From the NCBI GenBank assembly GCA_035527715.1, contig DATKZY010000064.1:7081-71080 (forward strand): 64,000 bases of DNA, read 5' to 3'. The translations under genes and the position numbers were made by a program. Shown here piece by piece: positions 38,085-47,436 of the stretch; the first letter of the stretch is position 1, and every line of letters begins with the position of its first letter. Under the pieces are notes generated by a model. It was not told the origin of the DNA, ran no database searches, and saw only the letters and a list, made by a program, of their open reading frames with translations. This DNA is from DSUN01 sp035527715 (GTDB taxonomy: Bacteria; Planctomycetota; PUPC01; DSUN01).

Positions 38085-40106
38085 CTACTTCGCCGGTTCG
38101 AGCTTCAGGTAGTCGAGGCCGGCCATGTAGGCCTTGTCGGCCTTGTCGTTGGCGCCGGTGATCTCGAGCATGAGCTTGTGCTCGCCCTTCTTGAGATCGT
38201 GGGTGCCCATGTCGAGGACGCCGCTGGGCACAACCTCGGGGTTGTAGAGGTCGAGGGGCTCGCCGAGCTTCGCGCCGTCGAGGTGGAGCTGGACGATGCC
38301 GTAGTCCTTGGCCTTGGTGAGCTGGAGGGTGAGCTTGTACTGGCCGTCGGCCTCGACGGGGAATGCGACGGTGAGCTTGTCGCCGGGCTTAGCGCCGGTC
38401 CACCAGAGGTGGGCGAGGTCGCTCCAGCCCTGGCCGAAGTGGTCGAGGTCCTGGCGGCGGGCGTTGCCGCCGGTCTTTTCGACGATCTTGAGGGTCTCGC
38501 CCTCGAGGGCGCCCTTGACTTTCATCGAGGGCGGCGGGGTGTAGTAGCCCGTGCGGTCGGCCACGGGCACCTCGTCGTAGGCGTCGGCTTGCCCTGGGGC
38601 GAGATACCAGTAGGCCACGGCCGCGTAGAGGGTGGGCTTGGCGTTCGGGTAGTACTTCTCGATGAAGGCGTCGAGGGAGGCTTGGAACGGCACGTTGTCG
38701 GCGATGTGCCAGCGGTTGACGCACACGTGGCCGCGGTTGCCGCCGTCGTTGTGGGGCTGGTTGTGGTAGGCGTTGACGAAGCGCTCGGGGCAGCACCAGG
38801 CGTAGCCGAAGTAGTCCTCGGAGCCCGTGCCGATGGTGGAGGGGAACTTCTCGCCGTCCACGTGGAACTTCTCGTCGCCCTCGCCCCACCAGCCGCCGCG
38901 GGGGTTCCACACGTGGAGCATGACGCCGACGAAGCGGCCGCGGCCCTGGGCCTTGAGCATCGTCCAGTCAATCGCCTTCCGCTCGGGCTCCTCGGGCAGG
39001 AAGGCGTCGCGGTGCCACTTCGCGTGGAAGCGGCCGAGCGACTCGACGGGCTTGGTGAGGGGGGCGTGGGTGATGTCGAGGCTTACTGTGCGGGGGTCTT
39101 TCCCGTCGTTGACCAGTTCGATGAGGGCCTTCTTGGCGAAGGGCATGTACCAGAGGCAGTGCATCGCCTTGTCGGCCATTCCGAGGGGCAGCGAGCTGTA
39201 TTCCTTGTAGCCGGGCGCAGAGCCGAAGAAGTCGCCCAGCGGCGACCAGACGGCTGGCTTCGGCTCGTCGTCCCACGTGATGCGGAGGCACAGCTCGCGC
39301 AGCACGGCGATGTCGTCGGGCGCGGCGGGCAGGTCGAGCTTCACGCGCAGGGCCGTGACGGCGCGGGGGCCGGCGAGCTCGATGGCCTTGGCCGTCTGCC
39401 CGGGGGCGACGTTGATGGTGAGGGCCTCCTTCTTCTCCTCGGGCCGCTGGCCGGCGGGGTCAGCGCCGCACTGGGTCTCGAGGAACTCGTTGGCCTTCTG
39501 GAGCGCGGCGGCCTCCTCGGCCGACAGCTCGCGCTTGAAGGTCGGCAGCACGGTGTCCTTCGGATAGGTGGTGTAGGTGAAGTGGTAGTACTGGCCCCAG
39601 CCCTTGTCGGCGATGACCTTGCAGGATTTCTGGAAAGGGATGGGGACGTAGCAGTTCCAGCCGCGGGCCAGCACGTGGCAGAGGGCCTTGCCCTGGAAGG
39701 GAGCTTCCTTGCCGCTGAAGTAGCCGTGGAAGGGCAGGTCCACAGCCGGCTCCGCCGCGCCGTCGAGGAAGAGGCGCACGTGGCCGTTGCCGGCCCGGGC
39801 CGACCAGATGCGCCAGATGACGCCGGGGCCGTCCATCTCGGCGAACACCTCCTTGTCGCCCTCGCGGCGGATGACGCCGCCGCCGTCGCCATTGGCGTCC
39901 CAGCGGACGTATTTGCCGGTCTTCTCGTCATACCGGCTCGCGCGGTCGTAGCTCGACCACTGCTGGCACTTTTCGCCGGCGACGGGGAGGACGGCGAGGG
40001 CCTCGAGGTCGGTGAGGCGTGCGACGAGGTCGAGATAGGTCCAGCGCTCCCCTGCGGCAGCCGTGCCGAGGGCCACGAGCAGCCAGGCGGTCCCAATGCG
40101 TCGCAT
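38085..40106 (-). CDS. GH172 / DUF2961 family glycoside hydrolase
   Basis: 673 residues, with signal peptide (IGTAWLLVALGTAAAG). Jelly-roll family marks include GEKCQQWSSYDRASRYDE, EMDGPGVIWRIWSA, VRLFLDGAAEPAVDLPF, STIGTGSEDYFGYAW and AYHNQPHNDG. Characterised GH172 enzymes act on difructose dianhydrides or D-arabinan/fructofuranose chains; the substrate here is open. The last ~130 residues are an additional sandwich (KVKGALEGETLKI onward). Start ATG at 40106 chosen at the signal peptide rather than the in-frame ATG at 40154. Confidence 0.85.
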   Translation of the reverse strand: MRRIGTAWLLVALGTAAAGERWTYLDLVARLTDLEALAVLPVAGEKCQQWSSYDRASRYDEKTGKYVRWDANGDGGGVIRREGDKEVFAEMDGPGVIWRIWSARAGNGHVRLFLDGAAEPAVDLPFHGYFSGKEAPFQGKALCHVLARGWNCYVPIPFQKSCKVIADKGWGQYYHFTYTTYPKDTVLPTFKRELSAEEAAALQKANEFLETQCGADPAGQRPEEKKEALTINVAPGQTAKAIELAGPRAVTALRVKLDLPAAPDDIAVLRELCLRITWDDEPKPAVWSPLGDFFGSAPGYKEYSSLPLGMADKAMHCLWYMPFAKKALIELVNDGKDPRTVSLDITHAPLTKPVESLGRFHAKWHRDAFLPEEPERKAIDWTMLKAQGRGRFVGVMLHVWNPRGGWWGEGDEKFHVDGEKFPSTIGTGSEDYFGYAWCCPERFVNAYHNQPHNDGGNRGHVCVNRWHIADNVPFQASLDAFIEKYYPNAKPTLYAAVAYWYLAPGQADAYDEVPVADRTGYYTPPPSMKVKGALEGETLKIVEKTGGNARRQDLDHFGQGWSDLAHLWWTGAKPGDKLTVAFPVEADGQYKLTLQLTKAKDYGIVQLHLDGAKLGEPLDLYNPEVVPSGVLDMGTHDLKKGEHKLMLEITGANDKADKAYMAGLDYLKLEPAK

Positions 40107-40154
40107 GTGAGTCCCCTGAACAAGGTGAAGTGACGGAGCTTCCAGAGCAGGCAT

Positions 40155-43100
40155 TCAACGCGGGGCGCTGACCTGTTGCTGGCCCTGGGCGCGGCGGGCC
40201 TCGCGGTCCTTGCGCACCCAGCAGTTGCCGCAGCGGCAGCCATCCGTCCGCCCGCACGTGCCGGCGATGTCGTGGTGCTTCGGCGGTGTGACGGATGCCT
40301 CGATCAGCCGCGCCATTTCCTGGTACGCAGGGTCATCCTTGCCGCGGAACGCCTTGTCCTTGACCTGCCCCCAGCCGCCCGCGGCGACGGGCAGGGGGGC
40401 CAGGAGGATGCGGCTCTCGGCGGGGTTCGCCACGTTCACCAGCGCGGCGTAGGGCTGCTGGGCGAGTTCCTGCCCGAAGCGGCGGGCGATCGCTTCGCGG
40501 AGGGCCTTCTCGCCCTCGGGCAGCGGCGGCTGGGTCTCGATGCGGTTGAACGAGTAGTCGCCGTAGAACTGGGCGTTGAGGTCGAGCCAGTCCACGATCC
40601 GCTGGAAGCTCTCGCGGTCCAGCTCGACGCGCCTCGCGCCCGCCTTGTCGGGGTGGCCGTCGAGCAGGAGCTTGGCGAGGCGGCCGGCGTGGGCGAAGTA
40701 GTCCTTCGGCTTGCTGTAGGCCGTCTCGCCGTTGCGTTGGGCGATCTTGACGAGGCCCGAGCCGCCGAGCAGGGCGTTGTAGGAGACGCTGAAGGAGGGG
40801 TCGCGACGGCGGCCCTTGTCGTCCTGCGCCGTGGCGAAGCCGCCCGTGAGGTCCACATTGCCCTCCGCCTTCCCCGGGCCGTGGCAGGCGATGCAGTAGC
40901 GGTCGAGGACGGGTTGGACGGTGCGGACGTAGCCGAAGCCGCCCTGGTAGTGTGGGCCGGCCGGCGGCTCGATCTGCCGAAGTTGCATCGCGGCCAGATT
41001 GGCCGGCGGGGGCGTGGCGTTGCGCGGCTCGTGGCAGCCGACGCACGAGGCCTGCTCGCCCGGCTGGAGGTAGACGAGGCTGCGCATGGTCATCACCGCC
41101 ATGCCGTTCTCGTCGAGGAGCTGGAATTGCATCGGCGTGTGGGCGGGGGCCTCGAAGAAGGCCGAGCCGTCGTCGTTCACCGGCACGGTGCCGAGGATGC
41201 CCTTGACAACCTCGTTGTTCGCCGCGCTGCGGATGGGCACGGAGCTTGTGGGCTGGCTGATGATCTCGTTGATGCGGAGGCGCTTGATCGAGCCGCGCGG
41301 GAGCGGCTGCGTGCTCTGATAGACGTCCTGGACGAAGAAGGCGCCGGTCTTGCGGCCCTCGCGGCCGGCCACGGCGTTGGCGAGGGCGGGAGGCGTCGGG
41401 CGCGGCCGGAGCGGGATGGGGTCGAAGCACGAGGTCGCGCTGTCGGCCCAGATCAGCTCGCGCCCGCCCAACGTGTCCACCAGGTAGATGGCGTGGCGGG
41501 CGCCGTGCTGGTAGGTGCACAGGAACAGGTCCTCGCTGAGGGGCCAGGGGGTGGCGGCGCGGCCGCGCTGCGGCTCGATGTCCTCGGGCGGCGGCAGAGG
41601 CGTCGTGGTGATGCCCTCGGGCACGCCCGATTCGGGGAAGCCGAACTCCGGGGTGATCCAGGTGAGGGGCGTGCCCTCCTCCTGGCCGCGGGAGGGGTCC
41701 ACGACGATCAGCGTGCCGAGCGTCTGCCCGTGGTGGGCGGCGGCGGTGGCGACGGACTTGCGGGAGTTGGGGATGGCCCTCGGCTCGCTGATGAAGCAGG
41801 GGGAGCGGCTGGCGTTGCCGTAGTAGTGAGCCGTCTGCGTGCCGTCGGGGCGAATCACCCACAGGCTCTGGAAGATCGTGTCGTGGCGGTTCACGTAGTC
41901 CCAGCGGCAGTAGACGATCGTGCCGTCGTGGAGGACGCTGGGCGCCCACTCGTTGGCCTCATTGTAGGACAGGGCGCGGATGCCCGAGCCATCCAGCTCC
42001 CCGCGATAGAGGGTGTAGGACGGCACGTAGCGCCCGCCGTGGCAGCGGCCGTACTGCTGGCTGCGGGTGCTGATGAAGGCGAAGCCGCCGTCGGGCAGGT
42101 AGCAGGGGGCGGTGTCCTCGATGAGCACGGTCTGGCGGCCATTCTGCCCCTCCATCGGGTCGCGGTCGGTGCCGGTGATCTGGCGGACCTCGCCGGTGGC
42201 GAACGAGTATTCGTAGATGTAGTAGCCGCGCAGCGAGCCGTTGCGGGGGCTGGCGTGGTCGGCGAAGGCGAAGAGGGCGCGGGTGCCGTCGAACGACAGG
42301 TCGGGGTGGATGAGGCCGCCCTTGGGCAGCTTGCCGTCGAGGACGAGGTTCTCGCGGGGGGCGTCCTTCCAGTTCTCGAGCACGACGAGGCCGGGGGCGG
42401 CCTGGGAGTGGCGGCCGAGGTACTGGTCGCACATGTGCTCGGGCAGGCGATCGGTCCGCTTGCACAGGAGGAGGTTCGGGAAGTCGAGGAGCGGATGCGA
42501 GAGGATGATCTTGCGGCGGAGGGCGCAGGCGTTGGCGTAGAGCGCCGTGCCCGATGCCCTCCCCTGCTCCGCGGCGGCGAGCCGGGCCTGAAGGGCCTTC
42601 AGCTCCGCGGCCAGTTGTGGGCGGGGAGCGGCGCCCTCGACGAACGCGAGAGTCTTCTCCGCCAGCTCGAGCCGGGCCTTGGCGTGCTGGACGTAGAAGA
42701 GGCCCCGGACGGTGTCGAGGTCGGCGAGGGACTTGCACGCTTTGGCCAGCTCCAGGGCCTTCTCACGGAGGGGGCCGCAGGCCTGAGCGTACCGGGCGGC
42801 AAGGTCCGACCACTTGCCCGGCTCCCAGTCCTCTCTCCAGATTCCCGCGGCCTCTTCGAGGCGCATCTGGCGGAGCGAGAGCGGGTCGGGGAATGCCTCG
42901 CGGAGGCTCTGCCCCAGGGCCTCGAGGGCCTTCTCCTGGCTGGGCGACGGCTGCGGGGCGGGACGCCAGTCGGCCCAGATGCGGACGGGACGGTTGTCGT
43001 TGGGGTCGGCCACGCCGATCCACATCTCCAGGCACTCGGCCTCGCCGTCGAGCGGCAACTCGGCCTCGGCCCGCTGGATCAGCAGGCCCCGCGCGAACAC

Positions 43101-43550
43101 GCGGTCGCCCGCCCGCACCGGCGTCCAGTCGCGGCCCTGGCCGTCGTGCTTCACGAAGCCGGAGTCCTCGAACCGCCGCTCCCGCAGGCCCGCGAGCACG
43201 GGCGGGTCGTCCTCGAGCTCGAGCGCGACCGTGACCGGGTTGCCGAAGATGGCGGGTCGGCGGCCGTCGCTGCCGAGATAGAGCTTCTTGAGGCCCTCGA
43301 CGGCGATGCGGACGCGGCGGGGCGTGTCCTTGCCGGTCATCTCGACATGCAGGGGCTGAAACCCCTTGGGCGCGGTGGCCTCGCCCGCCGAGCGGGTCTC
43401 GGCGGCCTGGCGGATGAGCGCCTCGCGCGAGGCCACGAGGGACTCCAGCCACGTGTCCCTTCTCGCGAACGACGGCTCGCCGGCGAGGGCCAGCCCCGAA
43501 GCCGCCCACAGTGCCGCGGCGCCCAGGAGCCGCGCGATTCCCATGCTCAT
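40155..43550 (-). CDS. HzsA-related secreted protein with two CXXCH motifs
   Basis: 1131 residues with signal peptide (LLGAAALWAASGLALAG). A ~330-residue helical N-terminal part leads to a propeller region with HPDLSFDGTRALFAF, PDGGFAFISTRS and a C-rich QQYGRCHGG. The hydrazine-synthase-alpha middle-domain-like segment (PLPRGSIKRLRI) and haem motifs CVGCH (836-840) and CIACH (886-890) follow. The family is widespread in PVC bacteria, and this does not show anammox metabolism. The tail holds Cys1099, 1105, 1107 and 1110 (CGRTDGCRCGNC), a likely metal site. GGAGG precedes ATG at 43550; promoter at 43599-43627. First gene of the minus-strand cluster. Confidence 0.75.
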   Translation of the reverse strand: MSMGIARLLGAAALWAASGLALAGEPSFARRDTWLESLVASREALIRQAAETRSAGEATAPKGFQPLHVEMTGKDTPRRVRIAVEGLKKLYLGSDGRRPAIFGNPVTVALELEDDPPVLAGLRERRFEDSGFVKHDGQGRDWTPVRAGDRVFARGLLIQRAEAELPLDGEAECLEMWIGVADPNDNRPVRIWADWRPAPQPSPSQEKALEALGQSLREAFPDPLSLRQMRLEEAAGIWREDWEPGKWSDLAARYAQACGPLREKALELAKACKSLADLDTVRGLFYVQHAKARLELAEKTLAFVEGAAPRPQLAAELKALQARLAAAEQGRASGTALYANACALRRKIILSHPLLDFPNLLLCKRTDRLPEHMCDQYLGRHSQAAPGLVVLENWKDAPRENLVLDGKLPKGGLIHPDLSFDGTRALFAFADHASPRNGSLRGYYIYEYSFATGEVRQITGTDRDPMEGQNGRQTVLIEDTAPCYLPDGGFAFISTRSQQYGRCHGGRYVPSYTLYRGELDGSGIRALSYNEANEWAPSVLHDGTIVYCRWDYVNRHDTIFQSLWVIRPDGTQTAHYYGNASRSPCFISEPRAIPNSRKSVATAAAHHGQTLGTLIVVDPSRGQEEGTPLTWITPEFGFPESGVPEGITTTPLPPPEDIEPQRGRAATPWPLSEDLFLCTYQHGARHAIYLVDTLGGRELIWADSATSCFDPIPLRPRPTPPALANAVAGREGRKTGAFFVQDVYQSTQPLPRGSIKRLRINEIISQPTSSVPIRSAANNEVVKGILGTVPVNDDGSAFFEAPAHTPMQFQLLDENGMAVMTMRSLVYLQPGEQASCVGCHEPRNATPPPANLAAMQLRQIEPPAGPHYQGGFGYVRTVQPVLDRYCIACHGPGKAEGNVDLTGGFATAQDDKGRRRDPSFSVSYNALLGGSGLVKIAQRNGETAYSKPKDYFAHAGRLAKLLLDGHPDKAGARRVELDRESFQRIVDWLDLNAQFYGDYSFNRIETQPPLPEGEKALREAIARRFGQELAQQPYAALVNVANPAESRILLAPLPVAAGGWGQVKDKAFRGKDDPAYQEMARLIEASVTPPKHHDIAGTCGRTDGCRCGNCWVRKDREARRAQGQQQVSAPR

Positions 43551-43598
43551 CGGGGCCGTGCCTCCAGTCGTGTGCGCTGCCGACCCGGTGCGCCGCCC

Positions 43599-43627
43599 AT
43601 CGTAGCGCCAGCCGACGGCGCTTTCAA
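43599..43627 (-). promoter_or_regulatory. Divergent promoter, minus side
   Basis: Minus strand TTGAAA (43627-43622), 17-nt spacer, TACGAT (43604-43599). Back to back with the plus-strand promoter at 43636. Confidence 0.65.
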
Positions 43628-43635
43628 GCGCGCGT

Positions 43636-43664
43636 TTGACCCGTGCCTGCGGCCCTCGTATGAT
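43636..43664 (+). promoter_or_regulatory. Divergent promoter, plus side
   Basis: TTGACC at 43636-43641, 17-nt spacer, TATGAT at 43659-43664. Only 8 bases separate the two -35 boxes, so a shared regulator could act on both clusters. Confidence 0.7.
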
Positions 43665-43730
43665 GCACCGCAGCCGCGCGGCGGTTGCCCGGCGGCAGCA
43701 CACACTTTGCACGACAGGAGCCTGCACACG

Positions 43731-45620
43731 ATGGTCGCTCGCGCTCGGTCCTGCGGCGGCTGGCCACTTGTCCTGGCCGTCCTCGCGCTCGCGGCTCCGT
43801 GCCCGTGGGCGCGGGGAGGCGCGCGGCCCGACTCCTCCGGCCCCGGCTTCACGCCCCTGGCGCAGGCGGGCTCGGAGAACGCGAACGCCCCGATGGGCAT
43901 CAACCTCGCCGGGCTGGCCGACTGGAATACCGAGCTTCCCTTCGTGGACGCCTTCCGACTGGCCCGCCGGTGGATCAGCCAGCGGGACGGCCAGCCCTGG
44001 GGCAAGGGGCCGGCCCTCGCGCTCGACGAGCACGGCTGGGTCGCTCGGCTCGAGCCCGGATGCCGCGCGGACACGCCGATGCTGACGTTCCAGGGCCACA
44101 AGCCGGCGGGCGAGTACGTGCTCCACTTCGACGGCGAAGGCGAGGTCCGGTTCCACGGCGGCAAAGTCGTCGCCGCCGGTCCAGGCCGCATCGTGCTCGC
44201 GCTCGACAAGGACGCGGGCGGCGTCTTCCTGAACATCCGCTCGGCGAATCCGCAGAACCCCCCGAAGAACCTCCGCTTCCTGCTGCCCGGCCACGAGGCG
44301 ACCCACAAGACCCAGCCCTTCCGGCCCGGGTTCCTCGAGCTGTGGAAGGGGATGAACACCTATCGCTTCATGGACTGGATGCACACGAACGGCTCGGACG
44401 TGGCCGAGTGGGCCGACCGGCCCAAGGTCGGCGACGCGACGTGGACGCTCAAGGGCGCGCCGCTCGAGGTGATGATTGACCTGTGCAACCGCCAGCTCAT
44501 CAACCCCTGGTTCTGCATCCCGCACAAGGCGGGCGACGACTACGTCCGCCAGTTCGCCGCGATGGTGCGCGACCGCCTCGACCCCACGCTGCACGTCTAC
44601 GTCGAGTATTCGAACGAGGTGTGGAACGGCATCTTCGCGCAGTCGAAGTACGCCCAGGAGAAGGCCCTGTCGCTCGGCATTGGGCCGAAGGAGCGCCCCT
44701 GGGAGGCGGGCGGCAAGTACTTCGCCCAGCGCTCCGTCGAGATCTTCACGATCTGGGAAGAGGTCTTCGGCGGGCGCGAGCGCCTCGTCCGCGTCCTGGC
44801 CTGGCAGAGCGGCAACGCCTGGTGGCTCGAGCACATCCTGCTGCCGTGGAAGGACACGGTCGAGCACATTGACGCCGTGGCCAACGCCCCCTATCTCCAG
44901 ATGTGCGTACCGCCCAAGGGCAAACTCAGCGCCGACGAAGTGGCGAACTGGACCGTGGAGCAAGTCCTCGAGTACCTCGAGACGAAGGCGCTGCCCGACT
45001 CGGTCAAGGGCATGCAGGCCGTGAGGAAGCTCCTCGACCTCCACGGCCTGCGCCTCATCGCCTATGAGGGCGGCCAGCACGCCGTCGGCGTCGGCGGCGG
45101 CGAGAACAACGAGAAGATGGCGGCGCTCTTCCACGCCGCCAACCGCCACCCGCGGATGGGCGACATCTACCGGAAGTACTACACCGCCTGGCGCGAGGCC
45201 GGCGGCGACCTGTTCTGCACCTTCTCCTCCGTCGGCCGGTTCAGCAAGTGGGGCTCGTGGGGCCTGGCCGAGTACTGGGACCAGTCGCCCGACGACTGCC
45301 CGAAGCTCAAGGCCACGCTCGACTGGAACCGCGCGAACCCGCTCGACAACCAGCCGCCCGTCATTGACCTGCCCGCCGAGGCGACCGCGAAGGTCGGCCA
45401 GCCCCTCAAGCTCAAGGCCGCCATCACCGACGACGCGAAGACGAAGATGGCCGTCATCGTCGGCTGGAGCAGCGACGCGCCCGACGCCGTCGCCTTCTCG
45501 AACGCCCGCAGCGCGGAGACCGAGGTCCGCTTCGCGCGCCCGGGCACCTTTGTGCTTCTGCTGAGGGCATCGGACGGCTTCGCGCGCAGCGAGCGCGCGA
45601 TCACGGTGAAAGCGGAGTGA
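43731..45620 (+). CDS. Secreted clan GH-A-like hydrolase with C-terminal Ig-like domain
   Basis: 629 residues with signal peptide (WPLVLAVLALAAPCPWARG). The core reads GINLAGLADWNTELPFVDAF, a usual start of cellulose-active GH-A-like proteins. Later VYVEYSNEVWN carries a candidate acid/base Glu and LRLIAYEGGQH a candidate nucleophile Glu. Residues ~540-629 (QPPVIDLPAEATAKVGQPL on) form an Ig-like domain. Substrate is likely a plant or algal polysaccharide, inferred only. AGGAG precedes ATG at 43731. First gene of the eight-gene array to 55535. Confidence 0.7.
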   Translation: MVARARSCGGWPLVLAVLALAAPCPWARGGARPDSSGPGFTPLAQAGSENANAPMGINLAGLADWNTELPFVDAFRLARRWISQRDGQPWGKGPALALDEHGWVARLEPGCRADTPMLTFQGHKPAGEYVLHFDGEGEVRFHGGKVVAAGPGRIVLALDKDAGGVFLNIRSANPQNPPKNLRFLLPGHEATHKTQPFRPGFLELWKGMNTYRFMDWMHTNGSDVAEWADRPKVGDATWTLKGAPLEVMIDLCNRQLINPWFCIPHKAGDDYVRQFAAMVRDRLDPTLHVYVEYSNEVWNGIFAQSKYAQEKALSLGIGPKERPWEAGGKYFAQRSVEIFTIWEEVFGGRERLVRVLAWQSGNAWWLEHILLPWKDTVEHIDAVANAPYLQMCVPPKGKLSADEVANWTVEQVLEYLETKALPDSVKGMQAVRKLLDLHGLRLIAYEGGQHAVGVGGGENNEKMAALFHAANRHPRMGDIYRKYYTAWREAGGDLFCTFSSVGRFSKWGSWGLAEYWDQSPDDCPKLKATLDWNRANPLDNQPPVIDLPAEATAKVGQPLKLKAAITDDAKTKMAVIVGWSSDAPDAVAFSNARSAETEVRFARPGTFVLLLRASDGFARSERAITVKAE

Positions 45621-45681
45621 GCCAATGAGGCGCATCGCCCGCCTCGCGTGGGCTCGGAAATAGTCACTCAGGGGGTGCCGC

Positions 45682-47436
45682 ATGAGACGAGTCGCACGCG
45701 TTGCAGGGCTCGCCGGATGGCTGCTGGCCGCGCTGGGCAGTTGCGGGTGGGCGGAGGAGGGGCCCGAAGCTGCGTGGCCCGCGCCCGTGCCCGGCTGGAA
45801 GGCGCCCGAGCCCGGCGAGCACCCGCGCCTCTTGTTCCGCAGGGGCGACCTGCCGAAGCTGCGCGAGCGCGCCAAGACGCCCGAGGGCAAGGCCATCCTC
45901 GACCGCCTCCGCAAGTGCCTCAACGGCTCCGACGGCGAGTCCATGCCGACCAGCTACAACCCCGAGGTCGGCCCGGTCAAGAGCGACGGCGCGGGCGACT
46001 TCCACCCCAAGGCGCCCCTCGGCGCCTACACCTTCGCGCACATGGCCGGCTTCGGCCTGCTCTATCAGCTCACGGGCGACAAGAAGTACGCCGACCTGGG
46101 CCGCCAGTGCTTCGAGAAGGCCCTCGAAGGCGTCCGCGACCGCGACCGCCGCTACGCCTTCAAGGCGCCCTACGGCGCGCTCCGCGCCGGCCCCGTCGTC
46201 GGCTGGACGGCCCTCGGCTACGACCTGTGCTACGACGGCTGGGACGACGCGACCCGCCGGAAGGTCTGCCTCGCCCTTGCCAACTACAGCGACCCCGAGA
46301 GCCGCAAGAAGACCGACCTCGAGGGCCTGGTGAAGGGCACGATGCCGCCCTTCAGCAACCACTTCGGCATGCAGGCCGGGGGCGCGGCCATGACGCTCCT
46401 CGCCGTCACCGGCGACCCGGGGGTGGACCAGAAGAAGATTGATGCGCTGCTCGCCGAGAGCGAGAAGAGCATGATTCGCAACCTCACCGAGGGCTTCGGC
46501 GACGGCGGCTTCTACGCCGAGGGCGACGGCACGGGCTCGATGTCGTCCCACATCGTCTTCCTCACCGCGCTCCAGGCCTGGCGGGTCGCGGGCGGGAAGG
46601 ACTTCGTGACGCCGCGCCCGAACGCGCAGTGGGCCGCGCTCAAGTGGATCTTCCTCACCGTCCCGCGCGGCGGCAAGCCCGACTTCTGGCCGATGCGCGG
46701 CGCCTACCCGCACAACGTGTGGACCCGCGACGACAAGAGCGGCGCCGGCTACTTCGCCATCGCCCTGGGCGCGCTCGACGACGCCCAGCGCGCCGCGCTC
46801 CTCTGGTTCTACAACCACTCGCTCCGCGAGCAGGACGCCAAGGCCGGCGTGCCCTTCGACACCATCAGCCCCTACCCGCACCTGGCCGTCTGCTCCTTCA
46901 TCAACTGGCCGTTCGAGCTGAAGGAGAAGAACCCCGCCGAGGCTATCCCCCGCTGCTATCGCGACACCAAGTGGAGCTTCTGCGCCTTCCGCAACCGATG
47001 GCAGGACGAGAACGACATCGTGATGTCGGTGCAGACGAAGAACGCCCGCGGCTACCACAAGGCCCCGACCGACGCGATGCTCTACGTCGCCGCGTTCGGC
47101 AAGAAATTCAAGTGGGTCAAGCTCGCGGGCGACGTGAAGCACTGGCAGCCCGCGGCCGACGGCTCGGCCATCCTCACCATGGCCGACGGCACGGGCCTGG
47201 CCGTGGACTTCTCGAAGGCCAGCGGCGCCGACGGCATGCTCGTGACCACCGGCAACGCCGAGGGGACGAAGGTCGAGCTGGGCGGCACGATGCTCACCTT
47301 CAAGTTCCTCACGGCCGGCCCCGAGCCGAAGCCCGTTGTGCAGGGCGATAAGATCGTCGTCGGCGAGCAGACGGTTTCGCTGAAGGACGGCGCCCTGGTG
47401 CTGGGCAAGATGGCGGGGCCATGGAGAGCGGAATGA
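45682..47436 (+). CDS. Secreted heparinase II/III-like or alginate lyase-like protein
   Basis: 584 residues. Signal peptide (GLAGWLLAALGSCGWAE). The family start EHPRLLFRRGDLPKLRERA is typical of alpha/alpha-toroid polysaccharide lyases. Candidate active-site segments are FSNHFGMQAGGAAM (Asn/His) and FYAEGDGTGSMSSHIVF (Tyr, His). A C-terminal beta domain follows (FCAFRNRWQDENDIVMS). Such enzymes cleave uronate-containing chains by beta-elimination. Its stop overlaps the next start by ATGA. Confidence 0.7.
   Translation: MRRVARVAGLAGWLLAALGSCGWAEEGPEAAWPAPVPGWKAPEPGEHPRLLFRRGDLPKLRERAKTPEGKAILDRLRKCLNGSDGESMPTSYNPEVGPVKSDGAGDFHPKAPLGAYTFAHMAGFGLLYQLTGDKKYADLGRQCFEKALEGVRDRDRRYAFKAPYGALRAGPVVGWTALGYDLCYDGWDDATRRKVCLALANYSDPESRKKTDLEGLVKGTMPPFSNHFGMQAGGAAMTLLAVTGDPGVDQKKIDALLAESEKSMIRNLTEGFGDGGFYAEGDGTGSMSSHIVFLTALQAWRVAGGKDFVTPRPNAQWAALKWIFLTVPRGGKPDFWPMRGAYPHNVWTRDDKSGAGYFAIALGALDDAQRAALLWFYNHSLREQDAKAGVPFDTISPYPHLAVCSFINWPFELKEKNPAEAIPRCYRDTKWSFCAFRNRWQDENDIVMSVQTKNARGYHKAPTDAMLYVAAFGKKFKWVKLAGDVKHWQPAADGSAILTMADGTGLAVDFSKASGADGMLVTTGNAEGTKVELGGTMLTFKFLTAGPEPKPVVQGDKIVVGEQTVSLKDGALVLGKMAGPWRAE

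Noticed and set aside
40155..43550. Anammox hydrazine synthase
   Set aside because: Similarity is to a broad HzsA-related family common in PVC bacteria; no other anammox genes are near and gene context is carbohydrate-related.
40155..45944. Very long open frames on both strands across 40-46 kb (over 1800 codons)
   Set aside because: High G+C leaves few stops; only the parts after the signal-peptide starts at 43550 (minus) and 43731 (plus) have coding features. The remainder are shadows of genes on the other strand.
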